A DNA stretch of 64,000 nucleotides from Haloferax litoreum (lineage in GTDB: Archaea; Halobacteriota; Halobacteria; Halobacteriales; Haloferacaceae), in contig NZ_WKJO01000001.1 in NCBI RefSeq assembly GCF_009674605.1, positions 2,108,001 through 2,172,000 of the forward strand, written 5' to 3'. The position numbers and the translations under genes were made by a program. The notes below the pieces were generated by a model, which made no database searches, was not told the origin of the DNA, and worked only from the letters and a program-made list of their open reading frames with translations. This document shows positions 33,967 to 43,268 of this stretch, one piece after another (within the stretch, counting starts at the first letter, position 1; each line of letters begins with the position of its first letter).

Positions 33967-35814
33967 TTAGTAGCTCCGGACCTTCGGTTCGTACGTCTTG
34001 TTCTCGCCTTCGAGGATGACCGGCTTGTACCAGAGTTCGGGTTCGCCGTCGTTCCACGAGAGCAGCGTGTGCTTGAGCCACTCTTCGTCGCGGCGTTCCT
34101 GGTACTCCTTGCGCCAGTGGGCACCGCGGAACTCGTTGCGCGCGAGTGCACCGAGCGTGATGCCTTCGGCGATATCGAGGATGTTCCGCGTCTCCAGCGT
34201 CTGGAGGAGGTCCGTGTTGAACGTCCGAGACTTGTCGCCCACGTAGACGTCCTGATAGAGTTCGCGGGCCTCGCGGATGTCGCGGAGTGCGTCCTTGAGG
34301 GCCTCTTCTTCACGGAAGACGTTCACGTTGCGCGTCATCGACTTCTGGACGCGTTCGCGAATCTCGGCGTGCTGGATACCGTCTTCTTTCTCCAGCAGTG
34401 CGTCGACGGTCTCACGCTCGTCTTCGACGGTACGTTGGACGAGGTCGGCACCGGAGACGGAGGCACCGGAGTCGGCCGCTGCGCCGCCGTCGGCGACGAC
34501 GTCCTCGCCGATACCGACTTCACCGAGTTGGACCGGCGATTCGAGCTCGGCTTCCTCGTAGTCGCCGACCTTGCCGGTCGTAATCTTGGCTTCTTCCATG
34601 TCCTTGCCTGCGGCGTGGTGGCCGGCGCGCTTCCCGAAGACGATGAGTTCGGGGAGTGCGTTGCCGCCGAGGCGGTTGCCGCCGTGGACGGACGCACAGG
34701 CACACTCACCTGCGGCGTAGAGACCGGTGATACACGTCTCGCCGTTCTCGTCGGTTTCGACGCCACCCATCGCGTAGTGCTGGCCGGGTTTGACCGGCAT
34801 CGGTGCGTCGAGTGGGTTGACGCCCTCGAAGTCCTCTGAGAGGTGGATGATGTTCTCGAGACGGTCGATGATGCGCTCTTCGCCGAGGTGGCGCATGTCG
34901 AGGTGGACGTACTCGTCTTCGATACCGCGGCCTTCGTTGACTTCCGTCAGTTCGGCGCGGGAGACGACGTCACGGGAGGCGAGTTCGCCGAGGTTGTTGG
35001 CGTACCCGTACTCGAACATGAAGCGTTCGCCGTTCTCGTTGTAGAGGATACCGCCCTCACCGCGGACACCCTCGGTGATGAGGACACCAGTCGAGGGGAG
35101 CGTCGTCGGGTGGAACTGGATGAACTCCATATCCTCCATCGGGACGCCGGCGCGGTAGGCCATCGCGACACCGTCACCGGTGTTGGCGACAGCGTTGGTC
35201 GTGTGGTCGTACACCTGTCCGAGGCCACCGGTGGCGAGGATGACGCCGTTGCGGGCGCGGAAGCCTTCGATTTTTCCGGTCTGTACGTCGTAGGCAACGA
35301 TGCCGTGACAGGTCCGGTCTTCCGGCCGCTCTTCGTCGGAGACGGCGAGTCGCGTCACGTGCCACTCGTCGTAGACTTTGATGCCGCGCTTGACGAGTTG
35401 CTCGTACATCGTGTGGAGCAACTGGTGACCGGTCTCTGCGCCCGCGTAGGTCGTCCGCGGGAACGAGAGGCCACCGAACGGGCGCTGACTGACGCGTCCG
35501 TCGTCGTCACGGGAGAACGCCATCCCCCAGTGTTCGAGTTTGATGGTCTCTTTCGGACTGTCCTTACAGAGGGTCTCGGCCGCCGGTGCGTCGGCGAGAT
35601 AGTCCGAGCCCTTCATCGTGTCGTAGGCGTGGTCCTCCCACGAGTCGGCCTCGCGGAGTGCGGCGTTGATGCCGCCCTCGGCCGCGCCCGTGTGACTTCG
35701 GACCGGGTGAAGCTTCGACACGATGGCCACGTCGGCTCCTTCCTCGTGTGCCGCGATAGCCGCGCGCAGGCCTGCCCCGCCCGCGCCGACTACGATAACG
35801 TCGTGTTCGTACAT
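33967..35814 (-). CDS. sdhA: succinate dehydrogenase flavoprotein subunit
   Basis: 615 aa. It oxidises succinate to fumarate with covalently bound FAD. N-terminal VVGAGGAGLRAAIAAHE, the FAD-attachment block RSHTGAAEGGIN, the substrate segment QFHPTTLPSTGVLITEG-like region and HGGNRLGGNAL are present. A poly-Ala/Gly acidic insert near 440-460 is a haloarchaeal feature. Last gene of sdhC-sdhD-sdhB-sdhA, 55 nt after sdhB. Confidence 0.96.
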   Translation of the reverse strand: MYEHDVIVVGAGGAGLRAAIAAHEEGADVAIVSKLHPVRSHTGAAEGGINAALREADSWEDHAYDTMKGSDYLADAPAAETLCKDSPKETIKLEHWGMAFSRDDDGRVSQRPFGGLSFPRTTYAGAETGHQLLHTMYEQLVKRGIKVYDEWHVTRLAVSDEERPEDRTCHGIVAYDVQTGKIEGFRARNGVILATGGLGQVYDHTTNAVANTGDGVAMAYRAGVPMEDMEFIQFHPTTLPSTGVLITEGVRGEGGILYNENGERFMFEYGYANNLGELASRDVVSRAELTEVNEGRGIEDEYVHLDMRHLGEERIIDRLENIIHLSEDFEGVNPLDAPMPVKPGQHYAMGGVETDENGETCITGLYAAGECACASVHGGNRLGGNALPELIVFGKRAGHHAAGKDMEEAKITTGKVGDYEEAELESPVQLGEVGIGEDVVADGGAAADSGASVSGADLVQRTVEDERETVDALLEKEDGIQHAEIRERVQKSMTRNVNVFREEEALKDALRDIREARELYQDVYVGDKSRTFNTDLLQTLETRNILDIAEGITLGALARNEFRGAHWRKEYQERRDEEWLKHTLLSWNDGEPELWYKPVILEGENKTYEPKVRSY

Positions 35815-35869
35815 GGTGTGTTTGAGTGTGTCGTAGGGTTGTTCTGACTTCAGGGTTTCACCGAGAAGT

Positions 35870-36751
35870 TCACCAGAACTTCAGGTTGTTCTTGATTGCC
35901 TCACGCTTGAGTTCCTGGATGTGCTCGGTCAGGGGGATGTCCTTCGGGCACACCTCGGTACAGGAGAACTGCGTCTGGCAGCGCCAGACACCGTGTTCCT
36001 GCTCGAGAATCTCGAGGCGACGCTGCTTCATGTCCTCACCTTCGCGTTCGTCCATCGCGAAGCGGTAGGCCTTGTTGATGGCCGCCGGGCCGAGGTACTC
36101 GTTGTCGCCGGCCGCGATGTTACACGAGGACATACAGGCACTACACCAGATACAGCGCGTCGACATTTTGACCTTCTCGCGGTTCTCGCGCGTCTGGCGC
36201 TGTTCGTCGAGTTCGCCGTCGGGAAGCGAGTTCGTCTGGAAGTACGGTTCGACCGCTTCCATCTGGTCGTAGAAGTGCTCCATGTCGACGACGAGGTCCT
36301 TGACCACGTCGGCGTGCGGGAGCGGTTCGATGCGGACGGGTTCCGCGAGGTCCGACAACTGCGTCTTACAGCCGAGTCGCTGCGACCCGTTGACGAACAG
36401 TGCGTCGGACCCACAGATTGCCTGCCGGCAGGAGTGCCGGAAGGTGAGCGAGGAATCGTAGTGGTCGCGCGCCCACATGAGGGCGTCGAGGACCGTCATC
36501 CCCTGTTTGTACGGGACGTAGAAGTCGTCGAAGCGTGGTTCTTGCTTCTCTGGCACCTCGGGGTCGTACCGGAAGACCTTGAGGTGGTACGTGTCGTCCT
36601 CGGAGCGCGCTTTCTCGGCCGCTTCGGCCTCACGCTGCTCTTGGATTCGCTGCGCACGTTCGCGCTTCTTCTGGTCGCGCTTCTGTTTGCCGGGTGAGAC
36701 GGATTCAGCGGACGATTCGTCTTCGACGTGTTCGGGAACTTGCGTACTCAT
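35870..36751 (-). CDS. sdhB: succinate dehydrogenase iron-sulfur subunit
   Basis: 293 aa. The 2Fe-2S ligands lie in CRQAICGSDALFVNG...C, the 4Fe-4S in CIWCSACMSSC, and the 3Fe-4S ligands in the following CQTQFSCTEVCPKDIP region. A charged Lys/Glu-rich N-terminal extension of about 60 residues precedes the ferredoxin domain. The ATG at 36751 lies 2 nt after the sdhD stop. Confidence 0.96.
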   Translation of the reverse strand: MSTQVPEHVEDESSAESVSPGKQKRDQKKRERAQRIQEQREAEAAEKARSEDDTYHLKVFRYDPEVPEKQEPRFDDFYVPYKQGMTVLDALMWARDHYDSSLTFRHSCRQAICGSDALFVNGSQRLGCKTQLSDLAEPVRIEPLPHADVVKDLVVDMEHFYDQMEAVEPYFQTNSLPDGELDEQRQTRENREKVKMSTRCIWCSACMSSCNIAAGDNEYLGPAAINKAYRFAMDEREGEDMKQRRLEILEQEHGVWRCQTQFSCTEVCPKDIPLTEHIQELKREAIKNNLKFW

Positions 36752-36753
36752 GG

Positions 36754-37125
36754 TTAGATGGGGACACCTCCGGCCCACGCGAGTGCGGTGCGGACGCCCT
36801 GCACGATGAGGACGAGGCTCGCGACACCGAGAATCGCCTTAACCGCCGTCTTCCGGGAGCCCGACAGGCCCATGTTGACGAGGGCGTTGTAGACGCCGTT
36901 GACGCCGTGGAACGTCGCGGTGATGAGGAACAGAATCATCAGCGAGAAGTACGTCAACTGCTCCATCCGCGCCTGCGAGAGGGCGAACGTCACTTCGTCC
37001 GCGTGGTTCAGGAAGTGAAGCAGGAAGAAGTGGAACGCCAATACGACGACGAGGAACGCGGCGGTGAGGCGCTGCCACAGCCACCGGCGTCCGCCCGGTT
37101 CGAAGGACGTGTATCGTTCTGCCAT
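36754..37125 (-). CDS. sdhD: succinate dehydrogenase membrane anchor subunit D
   Basis: 123 aa, three TM helices (near 20-40, 55-78, 95-118). The ATFHGVNGVYNALVNMGL block is conserved in haloarchaeal SdhD, and the first helix carries a haem-ligand candidate FHFFLLHFLNHADE. Start ATG 37125 overlaps the sdhC stop by 1 nt (TAATG). Confidence 0.9.
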   Translation of the reverse strand: MAERYTSFEPGGRRWLWQRLTAAFLVVVLAFHFFLLHFLNHADEVTFALSQARMEQLTYFSLMILFLITATFHGVNGVYNALVNMGLSGSRKTAVKAILGVASLVLIVQGVRTALAWAGGVPI

Positions 37126-37520
37126 TAGATGCTCACCCCAGAGAGGAAGGTTGGAACGCTCGCGATGACGATGACACCCGTTAGGATGAGCGAGGCGTAG
37201 AAGCTCTGGTCCTGTGCTTCCAAGCCGACGCCCAGGTCGACGAACAGCAGTCGCAGCCCATTGAGGATGTGGAACACCGCCACAGCGAGCAGTCCAACTT
37301 CGAGGATGCGTACGACGAGAAGGCTCTCCAGTGCCTGAATCGTGTTCGTGTACGCCGCCGCGCCCGAGAGGGCCGTCGATAAGACGGCGATGTGGGTGAA
37401 TAAGTATCCCACAAGCACCCAGCCGGTGAACTTGTGGAAGATCCAGGCCCACATGCCGGCCGAGAACTCCCGCCATCGACTGAAGTCCTCGATGAGGCCC
37501 CGATTGTAAGACTGACTCAT
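37125..37520 (-). CDS. sdhC: succinate dehydrogenase cytochrome b subunit C
   Basis: 131 aa with three TM helices. The motif [20 protein letters not shown] and the second [14 protein letters not shown] supply histidines for haem b and the quinone site, as in SdhC. First gene of the operon, with a TATA-like TTCTATACC about 30 nt upstream. Confidence 0.92.
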   Translation of the reverse strand: MSQSYNRGLIEDFSRWREFSAGMWAWIFHKFTGWVLVGYLFTHIAVLSTALSGAAAYTNTIQALESLLVVRILEVGLLAVAVFHILNGLRLLFVDLGVGLEAQDQSFYASLILTGVIVIASVPTFLSGVSI

Positions 37521-37546
37521 GCTCTTGTGAGCGTCGGGACGGGGAG

Positions 37547-37555
37547 GGTATAGAA
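37547..37555 (-). promoter_or_regulatory. TATA box of the sdh operon, with adjacent inverted repeat
   Basis: TTCTATACC on the minus strand lies about 27-35 nt before the sdhC ATG, predicting a leaderless or nearly leaderless mRNA. An ATGAT-GT-ATCAT inverted repeat (37565-37576) sits just upstream and could be an operator. Confidence 0.5.
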
Positions 37556-37631
37556 CTTACGTGTATGATGTATCATCAAGGTTCGCAAAAATCGCCGGAC
37601 ACCGTATCGTCTCCTTTACCCCCCGCTTCGT

Positions 37632-38657
37632 TCACACGGGCGATTCGGGCGATGCGGACTGTTCACGCTCCACGACGCGCCGAACGTTGTCCTTCAGTTC
37701 GACGAGGTGGCACAGCGGATTTCCGGGGTACACGACGGGGTTTTCGAGGACACCGACGAGCAGTCCGGTGAACGGCGCGACGACGGTGACGTTGTCGTCT
37801 TTGAACGGGTTGGTGATGGTACAGATACGGTCGCCTCGGTGAACGAGTGCGCCGCGTTCGTGGTGCATGTCGACGATGCCTCCTGCGTCGGCGCGGAGCC
37901 ACGTCTTCTCGTTCTCGTCGGAGATGACGGTGCGCCACCCGGGCCAGTTGACTGTCGACGTTTCACGGAGGCCGTACTCCGCGAAGACGCTCTCGACGCC
38001 CGCGAGTGCCTCGTCGATGAGTTCGCGCTGGAACCGGTGTGCTTCGCCCATCTCGACGGTAATCGCCGGCGTGCCGCGGTTGGACGCTTCGGTACGGAGC
38101 ATCCCATCGCTCCCGGAACTGTCGATGATGACGTGCGACCCGAAGGCGTTGGCGAGGCGTGCCACTGCGGGGTCGGACATGTCGGCACGGACGTGCAACA
38201 TGTTCGTTCGCCCACGCGTGGACGTGTGAAAGTCGATACCGAGGTCACAGGGGGCGATGAAGTTCTGATAGATTCGGTGAGCCATTCGTTTCGCTCCCGT
38301 CGACGTCTCCGACCCGGGGAACGACCGGTTCAGGTCGCGGTCGTAGATAGGGAGGTATCGCTGCTGGGCGAGGAACGCGGGGACGTTCATCACCGGCATG
38401 CAGACGAGGGTCCCCGCGAGGTCCGCGAGGTCCCACTCGTAGGCCACCTCGCGGACGACTTCGATGCCGTTTAATTCGTCTCCGTGGGCGGCGGCGGAGA
38501 GGAAGACTGTCGGTCCCGGTCTCTCCCCGTTGATGATGGTGACGGGGATGCGGACCGGGTCACCGAGATACGTCTCCGAGATGCCGTACCGGATGTCTTG
38601 TGTCTCACCCGGCTCGACCTTCCCTCCGTTGTAGGTGAAGGCCTCGTTGTCGGCCAT
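37632..38657 (-). CDS. AstE/aspartoacylase-family zinc amidohydrolase
   Basis: 341 aa. Carboxypeptidase-like zinc motif AAHGDELNGIEVVREV (HxxE) and a downstream DFHTSTRG segment provide ligands, with a basket-like C-terminal domain (VHRGDRICTITNPF). Family members hydrolyse N-acyl amino acids; the substrate here is unknown. It is divergent from the RimK-type ligase gene (130 bp apart), and such ligase/peptidase/AstE sets recur in bacteria. Start ATG 38657; a GTG 6 nt upstream is less likely. Confidence 0.87.
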   Translation of the reverse strand: MADNEAFTYNGGKVEPGETQDIRYGISETYLGDPVRIPVTIINGERPGPTVFLSAAAHGDELNGIEVVREVAYEWDLADLAGTLVCMPVMNVPAFLAQQRYLPIYDRDLNRSFPGSETSTGAKRMAHRIYQNFIAPCDLGIDFHTSTRGRTNMLHVRADMSDPAVARLANAFGSHVIIDSSGSDGMLRTEASNRGTPAITVEMGEAHRFQRELIDEALAGVESVFAEYGLRETSTVNWPGWRTVISDENEKTWLRADAGGIVDMHHERGALVHRGDRICTITNPFKDDNVTVVAPFTGLLVGVLENPVVYPGNPLCHLVELKDNVRRVVEREQSASPESPV

Positions 38658-38787
38658 GCACACCGATGGGGCGGCCGGGCTTATAAACGGTCGCGCCGCG
38701 CCAAACTGGACGATTCTTCTACCTATTAGTCCCTAGACACGGGAATCGACCGTCATACCTTTGAAACCCGCCCGAGTTCGTTTGAGT

Positions 38788-40152
38788 ATGTCCACCAACA
38801 ACAGCGACGAAGTACGTGTTGGGGTTCTTTCACTCCACAACAGCAAGGAGACGAAAGCAATCCTGAACGCAGTTGAGGACCTCGGCCACGAACCGGTCTG
38901 GCTCCGACGTGAGAACGCGGCAGTCAGTATCGAGGACGGCGAGGTGACAGTCGAACCTGAGGTGGACATCATCGCGAATCGACTTCTCCTCTCGAACACC
39001 GAGGAACCGGCCGAACTGCTCGGCCTCGCGACGACGTTCAACCGCATCCGACCGATGCTCAACGAACCGGACGCGGTTCTCGCGGCGATTCACAAGTTCG
39101 CCACGGCCGCGACGCTCGCCAACTGGAACATCAAAGTCCCGGACGCGCTTCTCGCACTCTCGAACGACCGACTCAACAAGGGCCGAGAGCGATTCGGAGA
39201 AGTCGGCGTCTACAAGTCCGCCATCGGGACGCACGGCGGCGGCACGTGGAAGGTCGACCTGACCGAACCGGTCAATCCGAAGGTCGGCAACCGGCAGGCG
39301 TTCCTTCAGGAACTCATCGACCACGACGACCAGCGACACCGTGACCTGCGCGTCTACATCGTCGACGGCGAAATCGTCGGTGCGATGTACCGCTATGCGC
39401 CGGACGGCGACTGGCGAACGAACGTCGCCCTCGGTGGTGAGGTACTCAACGCGACGGACGAGATGCCCGAAGAAGCCCGCGAAACCGCGCTCTACACGGC
39501 CGAAGTCATGGAGATGGACTACGTCGGCGTCGACTTGGTCGAGAGCGACGACGGCTGGTTTGTCCTCGAAGCCAACCCGACTGCCGGGTTCAAAGGACTC
39601 TACGAAGCGACGGGCAAGAGTCCCGCGCCGTACATCGCCAAACTCGCTATCGAGCGCGCCGGCGGCGAAGTCGACGAGAAACGTGTCGAGGAACTCTCGG
39701 CCACGCTCGACGACTCCGTGCCGTCCTGCGCACCGGCCGAGTCCCCCATCTTCAACGGCGAAGCACCCCTCATCGGCTACATCGAGGAAGTCGTCGTCAA
39801 CGGGACCAAAGGCTCCCAGCAGACGCTCGCCAAATCAGACACGGGTGCGACCCGGACGAGCATCGACACGAGTCTCGCCGCCGAAATCGGTGCCGGCCCA
39901 ATCAAGAGCATGACGCGCGTGAAGTCCGGCAGTCTCAAGCGCGGGAAGGCCCGCCCTGTGGTGGACCTCGTCATCGGTATCGGCGGTACCCAGCACACGG
40001 TGACTGCGAGCGTCGAAGACCGCTCGCACATGGACTACCCGCTCCTCCTCGGCCGCGACATCCTCGAACACTACCGCGTGGACGTTCGCCGCCGCGCCAA
40101 CGCTGACCGCGACGACGAGAACGACGAAGAAGAAGAGATGCTCGAAGAGTAG
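38788..40152 (+). CDS. RimK-type ATP-grasp ligase fused to retropepsin-like protease domain
   Basis: 454 aa. Residues 1-300 are an ATP-grasp ligase of the RimK type (SAIGTHGGGTWKVDL, the metal-site FVLEANPTAGFKG). Residues about 330-430 form a retropepsin-like domain (PF05618 type) with D351TGATRTS and LLLGRDIL at 419-426. An acidic tail follows. RimK proteins join amino acids, often glutamate, to an acceptor; the fused protease suggests attachment and trimming of the same peptide. Start ATG 38788 is taken rather than the upstream in-frame ATG at 38761. Confidence 0.88.
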   Translation: MSTNNSDEVRVGVLSLHNSKETKAILNAVEDLGHEPVWLRRENAAVSIEDGEVTVEPEVDIIANRLLLSNTEEPAELLGLATTFNRIRPMLNEPDAVLAAIHKFATAATLANWNIKVPDALLALSNDRLNKGRERFGEVGVYKSAIGTHGGGTWKVDLTEPVNPKVGNRQAFLQELIDHDDQRHRDLRVYIVDGEIVGAMYRYAPDGDWRTNVALGGEVLNATDEMPEEARETALYTAEVMEMDYVGVDLVESDDGWFVLEANPTAGFKGLYEATGKSPAPYIAKLAIERAGGEVDEKRVEELSATLDDSVPSCAPAESPIFNGEAPLIGYIEEVVVNGTKGSQQTLAKSDTGATRTSIDTSLAAEIGAGPIKSMTRVKSGSLKRGKARPVVDLVIGIGGTQHTVTASVEDRSHMDYPLLLGRDILEHYRVDVRRRANADRDDENDEEEEMLEE

Positions 40153-40199
40153 GCGGGCGACGCACGACTTTTCTCTCCGACCGCCGTACCTCGAGCAGA

Positions 40200-40781
40200 A
40201 TGAGTGACGACGCCTATCAGGCACTCCGAACCGACCCACACCTCGGCAGTGTCGTCGAAGACCACGGCCCCGTGACACTCGACCCAGCGAACGACCCGTT
40301 CGAGCGACTGGTCGTCTCTATCGTCAACCAGCAACTCTCGACGACTGCCGCCGCGACGATTCGTGACCGCCTGTTCGACCGTGTCGAGGTCACACCCGCT
40401 GGCGTCCTCGCGGCAGACGAAGACGTGCTTCGGGACTGTGGTCTCTCCGGCCAGAAAGTGGGCTACGTCCGCAACGTGGCCGAAGCGTTTCAGGGCGACC
40501 TGTCCGCGGACGCACTCCACGTGATGAGCGACGACGAGGTAATCGACGCACTGACCGAGATTCGCGGCGTCGGCGTCTGGACGGCGAAGATGTTTCTCAT
40601 CTTCGTGCTCGCGCGTGAGGACGTGTTCCCCGTGGAGGACCTAGGGATTCGGCGCGGGATGGAACACGTCTTCGGCGTCGAAACCGACGCCCTCTCGCGA
40701 GGGGAGATGGCCGAACGCGCCGAGACGTGGACGCCGTACCGAAGTTACGCCAGTCTCTACCTCTGGCGGAGCGTTGACTGA
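40200..40781 (+). CDS. AlkA-like DNA-3-methyladenine glycosylase
   Basis: 193 aa HhH-GPD base-excision glycosylase. The helix-hairpin-helix LTEIRGVGVWTAKMFLI is at about residues 118-134, and the catalytic Asp is in PVEDLGIRRG. An N-terminal block DPFERLVVSIVNQQLST is conserved. It removes alkylated bases; exact specificity not deducible. Confidence 0.9.
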   Translation: MSDDAYQALRTDPHLGSVVEDHGPVTLDPANDPFERLVVSIVNQQLSTTAAATIRDRLFDRVEVTPAGVLAADEDVLRDCGLSGQKVGYVRNVAEAFQGDLSADALHVMSDDEVIDALTEIRGVGVWTAKMFLIFVLAREDVFPVEDLGIRRGMEHVFGVETDALSRGEMAERAETWTPYRSYASLYLWRSVD

Positions 40782-40892
40782 CCTCGGCAGTCTGCCCTCG
40801 AACCGTCGTCAAACGTCTCAATTAAACGAGGAATGAGTTTACATTTCACGTGATGGAAACGTTGAAACCAATGCACACTGTAACGTTTGTCC

Positions 40893-42869
40893 ATGAAGGT
40901 AGACGATATCAACACCATCACTGTTCTCGGAGCAGGCAACATGGGCCACGGCATCGCGGAAGTCGCCGCCCTCGCCGGGTACACCGTCGTCCTCCGAGAC
41001 ATCAAAGACGAGTTCGTCCAGAAAGGCTACGAGCAAATCGAGTGGTCGCTGAACAAACTCGCCGAGAAAGACCGACTCTCGCAGGAAGACGCTGACGCCG
41101 CGTTCGACCGCGTCACACCGGTCGTCGACCTCGAAGAGGCAGTTGCAGACGCCGACGTCGTCATCGAGGCCGTTCCCGAGAAGATGTCCATCAAGAAGGA
41201 CGTGTACACGGACCTCGAAGAGTACGCACCGGACCACACCGTCTTCGCGACGAACACGTCCAGTCTCTCTATCACCGAACTTTCGGAAGTCACCGAGCGA
41301 CCCGAGCGCTTCTGCGGGATGCACTTCTTCAACCCGCCGGTGCGCATGGACCTCGTCGAGGTCATCTCCGGCGCGCACACCGCCGACGAAACGCTCGTCC
41401 TCGTCGAGGACCTCGCAGAGAAGATGGGCAAGACGCCCGTCCGCGTCCGCAAGGACAGTCCCGGGTTCATCGTCAACCGCATCCTCGTCCCACTGATGAA
41501 CGAAGCAGCGTGGATTGTCCACTCCGGTGACGCGACGATGGCCGAAGTCGACGCCACGACGAAGTACGACATGGGCCTCCCGATGGGGAGTTTCGAACTC
41601 GCCGACTACGTCGGCATCGACGTGGGCTATCACGTCCTCGAGTACATGCACGAGGTGCTCGGTGACGCGTACAAGCCGTGCCCACTCCTCTCCGAGAAGG
41701 TCGAAGAGGGCAACCTCGGCCAGAAGACCGGGAAAGGGTTCTACGACTACGAAGACGGCGAGGGTGCGCAGGTTCCCCACGACGAAGGCAAGGAGTCCGT
41801 GAAGAACCGCCTGCTCGGCGTCATGGCGAACGAAGTCGCCGGCCTCGTCGGGAACGACGTCGCCCACGCCGAAGCAATCGACCGCGCCGTCAAACTCGGC
41901 GGACGCTTCCCCGACGGCCCAGCCAAGATGGCCGACAACGAGGGTATCGCCACGCTCGTCGGCACGCTCGACAAACTCCACGATGAGACGGGCGAGGACC
42001 GCTACGAGGCCGTCGAGTACCTCCGTGACCTCGCCAAATCTGGCGAGGGCTTCTACGGTGGCGAAGCAGAAGGTGAGGCGGAACTCGCCTTCGACGACAT
42101 CCGCGTCGACGTTCGCGAGGGCGTCGGCCACATCACGCTCGACCGACCACACCGCATGAACACCATCAGTACAGAACTGATGGACGAACTCTCGGAGGCG
42201 CTGGACGTCCTCGCGGACGACGACGACGTTCGCGCCGTCCTCCTCACCGGCGCAGGTGACCGCGCGTTCTCGGCAGGTGCCGACGTGACGAGCATCGCCG
42301 CAGGTGGTGCAGACCCCGTCAGCGGCGTCGAACTCTCGCGCAAGGGCCAGCAGACCTTCGGCAAACTCGAAGACCTCGACAAGCCGGTCGTCGCCGGCAT
42401 CGACGGCTTCTGTCTCGGCGGCGGGATGGAACTCTCGATGTGCGCTGACCTTCGTATCGCCACCGAGCGCTCCGAGTTCGGCCAACCCGAACACAACCTC
42501 GGCCTGCTCCCCGGATGGGGCGGCACTGTCCGCCTCCAGCGAATCGTCGGCACCGGCCGTGCGAAGGAGATTATCTTCACCGCCGAGCGCTACGACGCGG
42601 CGACGATGGCCGACTACGGCTTCGTGAACGAAGTCGTCGGCAACGACGACTTCGAAGACGCGGCGTTCGAGTACGCCAAGCAGTTCGCACAGGGGCCGCC
42701 AGTCGCACAGCGCTACACGAAGCGCGCGATGCACAACGGGTGGGAAGACACCGAGTCTGGCCTTGAAGTCGAGGCACAGGCGTTCGGCCTCCTGTTTACC
42801 ACCTCCGACCTGATGGAGGGTATCGCGGCGTTCACGAGCGACCGCGACCCTGAGTTCACGGGCGAGTAA
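40893..42869 (+). CDS. 3-hydroxyacyl-CoA dehydrogenase / enoyl-CoA hydratase fusion
   Basis: 658 aa. Residues 1-180 are the NAD-binding HADH domain (VLGAGNMGHGIAE, FFNPPVRMDLVEVI). Residues 190-390 hold the HADH C-terminal domains (YVGIDVGYHVLEYMH). Residues 400-658 are a crotonase domain, with the oxyanion and catalytic segments GFCLGGGMELSMCADLRIA and FGQPEHNLGLLPGWGG (catalytic Glu present). The order HADH-crotonase is the reverse of bacterial FadB. It performs two beta-oxidation steps. Start ATG 40893. Confidence 0.93.
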   Translation: MKVDDINTITVLGAGNMGHGIAEVAALAGYTVVLRDIKDEFVQKGYEQIEWSLNKLAEKDRLSQEDADAAFDRVTPVVDLEEAVADADVVIEAVPEKMSIKKDVYTDLEEYAPDHTVFATNTSSLSITELSEVTERPERFCGMHFFNPPVRMDLVEVISGAHTADETLVLVEDLAEKMGKTPVRVRKDSPGFIVNRILVPLMNEAAWIVHSGDATMAEVDATTKYDMGLPMGSFELADYVGIDVGYHVLEYMHEVLGDAYKPCPLLSEKVEEGNLGQKTGKGFYDYEDGEGAQVPHDEGKESVKNRLLGVMANEVAGLVGNDVAHAEAIDRAVKLGGRFPDGPAKMADNEGIATLVGTLDKLHDETGEDRYEAVEYLRDLAKSGEGFYGGEAEGEAELAFDDIRVDVREGVGHITLDRPHRMNTISTELMDELSEALDVLADDDDVRAVLLTGAGDRAFSAGADVTSIAAGGADPVSGVELSRKGQQTFGKLEDLDKPVVAGIDGFCLGGGMELSMCADLRIATERSEFGQPEHNLGLLPGWGGTVRLQRIVGTGRAKEIIFTAERYDAATMADYGFVNEVVGNDDFEDAAFEYAKQFAQGPPVAQRYTKRAMHNGWEDTESGLEVEAQAFGLLFTTSDLMEGIAAFTSDRDPEFTGE

Positions 42870-42920
42870 TCGCCCTCCGTGAGTGGGTTCCTCTCACTCA
42901 CCGGCGACGGAACGCAACTC

Positions 42921-42928
42921 TTAAAATA
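42921..42928 (+). promoter_or_regulatory. TATA box of tRNA-Glu
   Basis: TTAAAATA lies about 28-35 nt upstream of the tRNA-Glu 5' end, in a GC-rich context, consistent with an archaeal box A. Confidence 0.55.
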
Positions 42929-42955
42929 GTCCAACTACCACTCGTGAATGCAGAA

Positions 42956-43030
<75 letters not shown>

Positions 43031-43102
43031 CTTCTCTGCTGAACTACCTTCCAAGCGACCGCTGTGCGTGTCGCGCGGACTGTGAAGTCAGAAATGTGAG
43101 TC

Positions 43103-43153
43103 AGGGGATTTGAACTAGCGAGCAGCTTGCTTCGACTGAGGTTCAAATCCCCT
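43103..43153 (+). repeat. hairpin with T-arm of tRNA-Glu and its mirror image
   Basis: AGGGGATTTGAAC (43103-43115) is the exact reverse complement of GTTCAAATCCCCT (43141-43153). The right arm plus CCCGGACACT resembles the tRNA-Glu 3' end (GGTTCAAATCCCCT then ACCGAGCACT). The 25-nt spacer holds TAGCGAGCAGC, close to the spacer of the tRNA-Ser hairpin. Confidence 0.75.
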
Positions 43154-43268
43154 CCCGGACACTCTCAAAGACTCTAGCGCGTGCGTTCAGCCGTGAGGTG
43201 CTAAAACTGTGTGCTCCCCACAGGCCGATTCGATTCGTCGTACCAGCCACCCTGCCCCCGCAGAGTGA

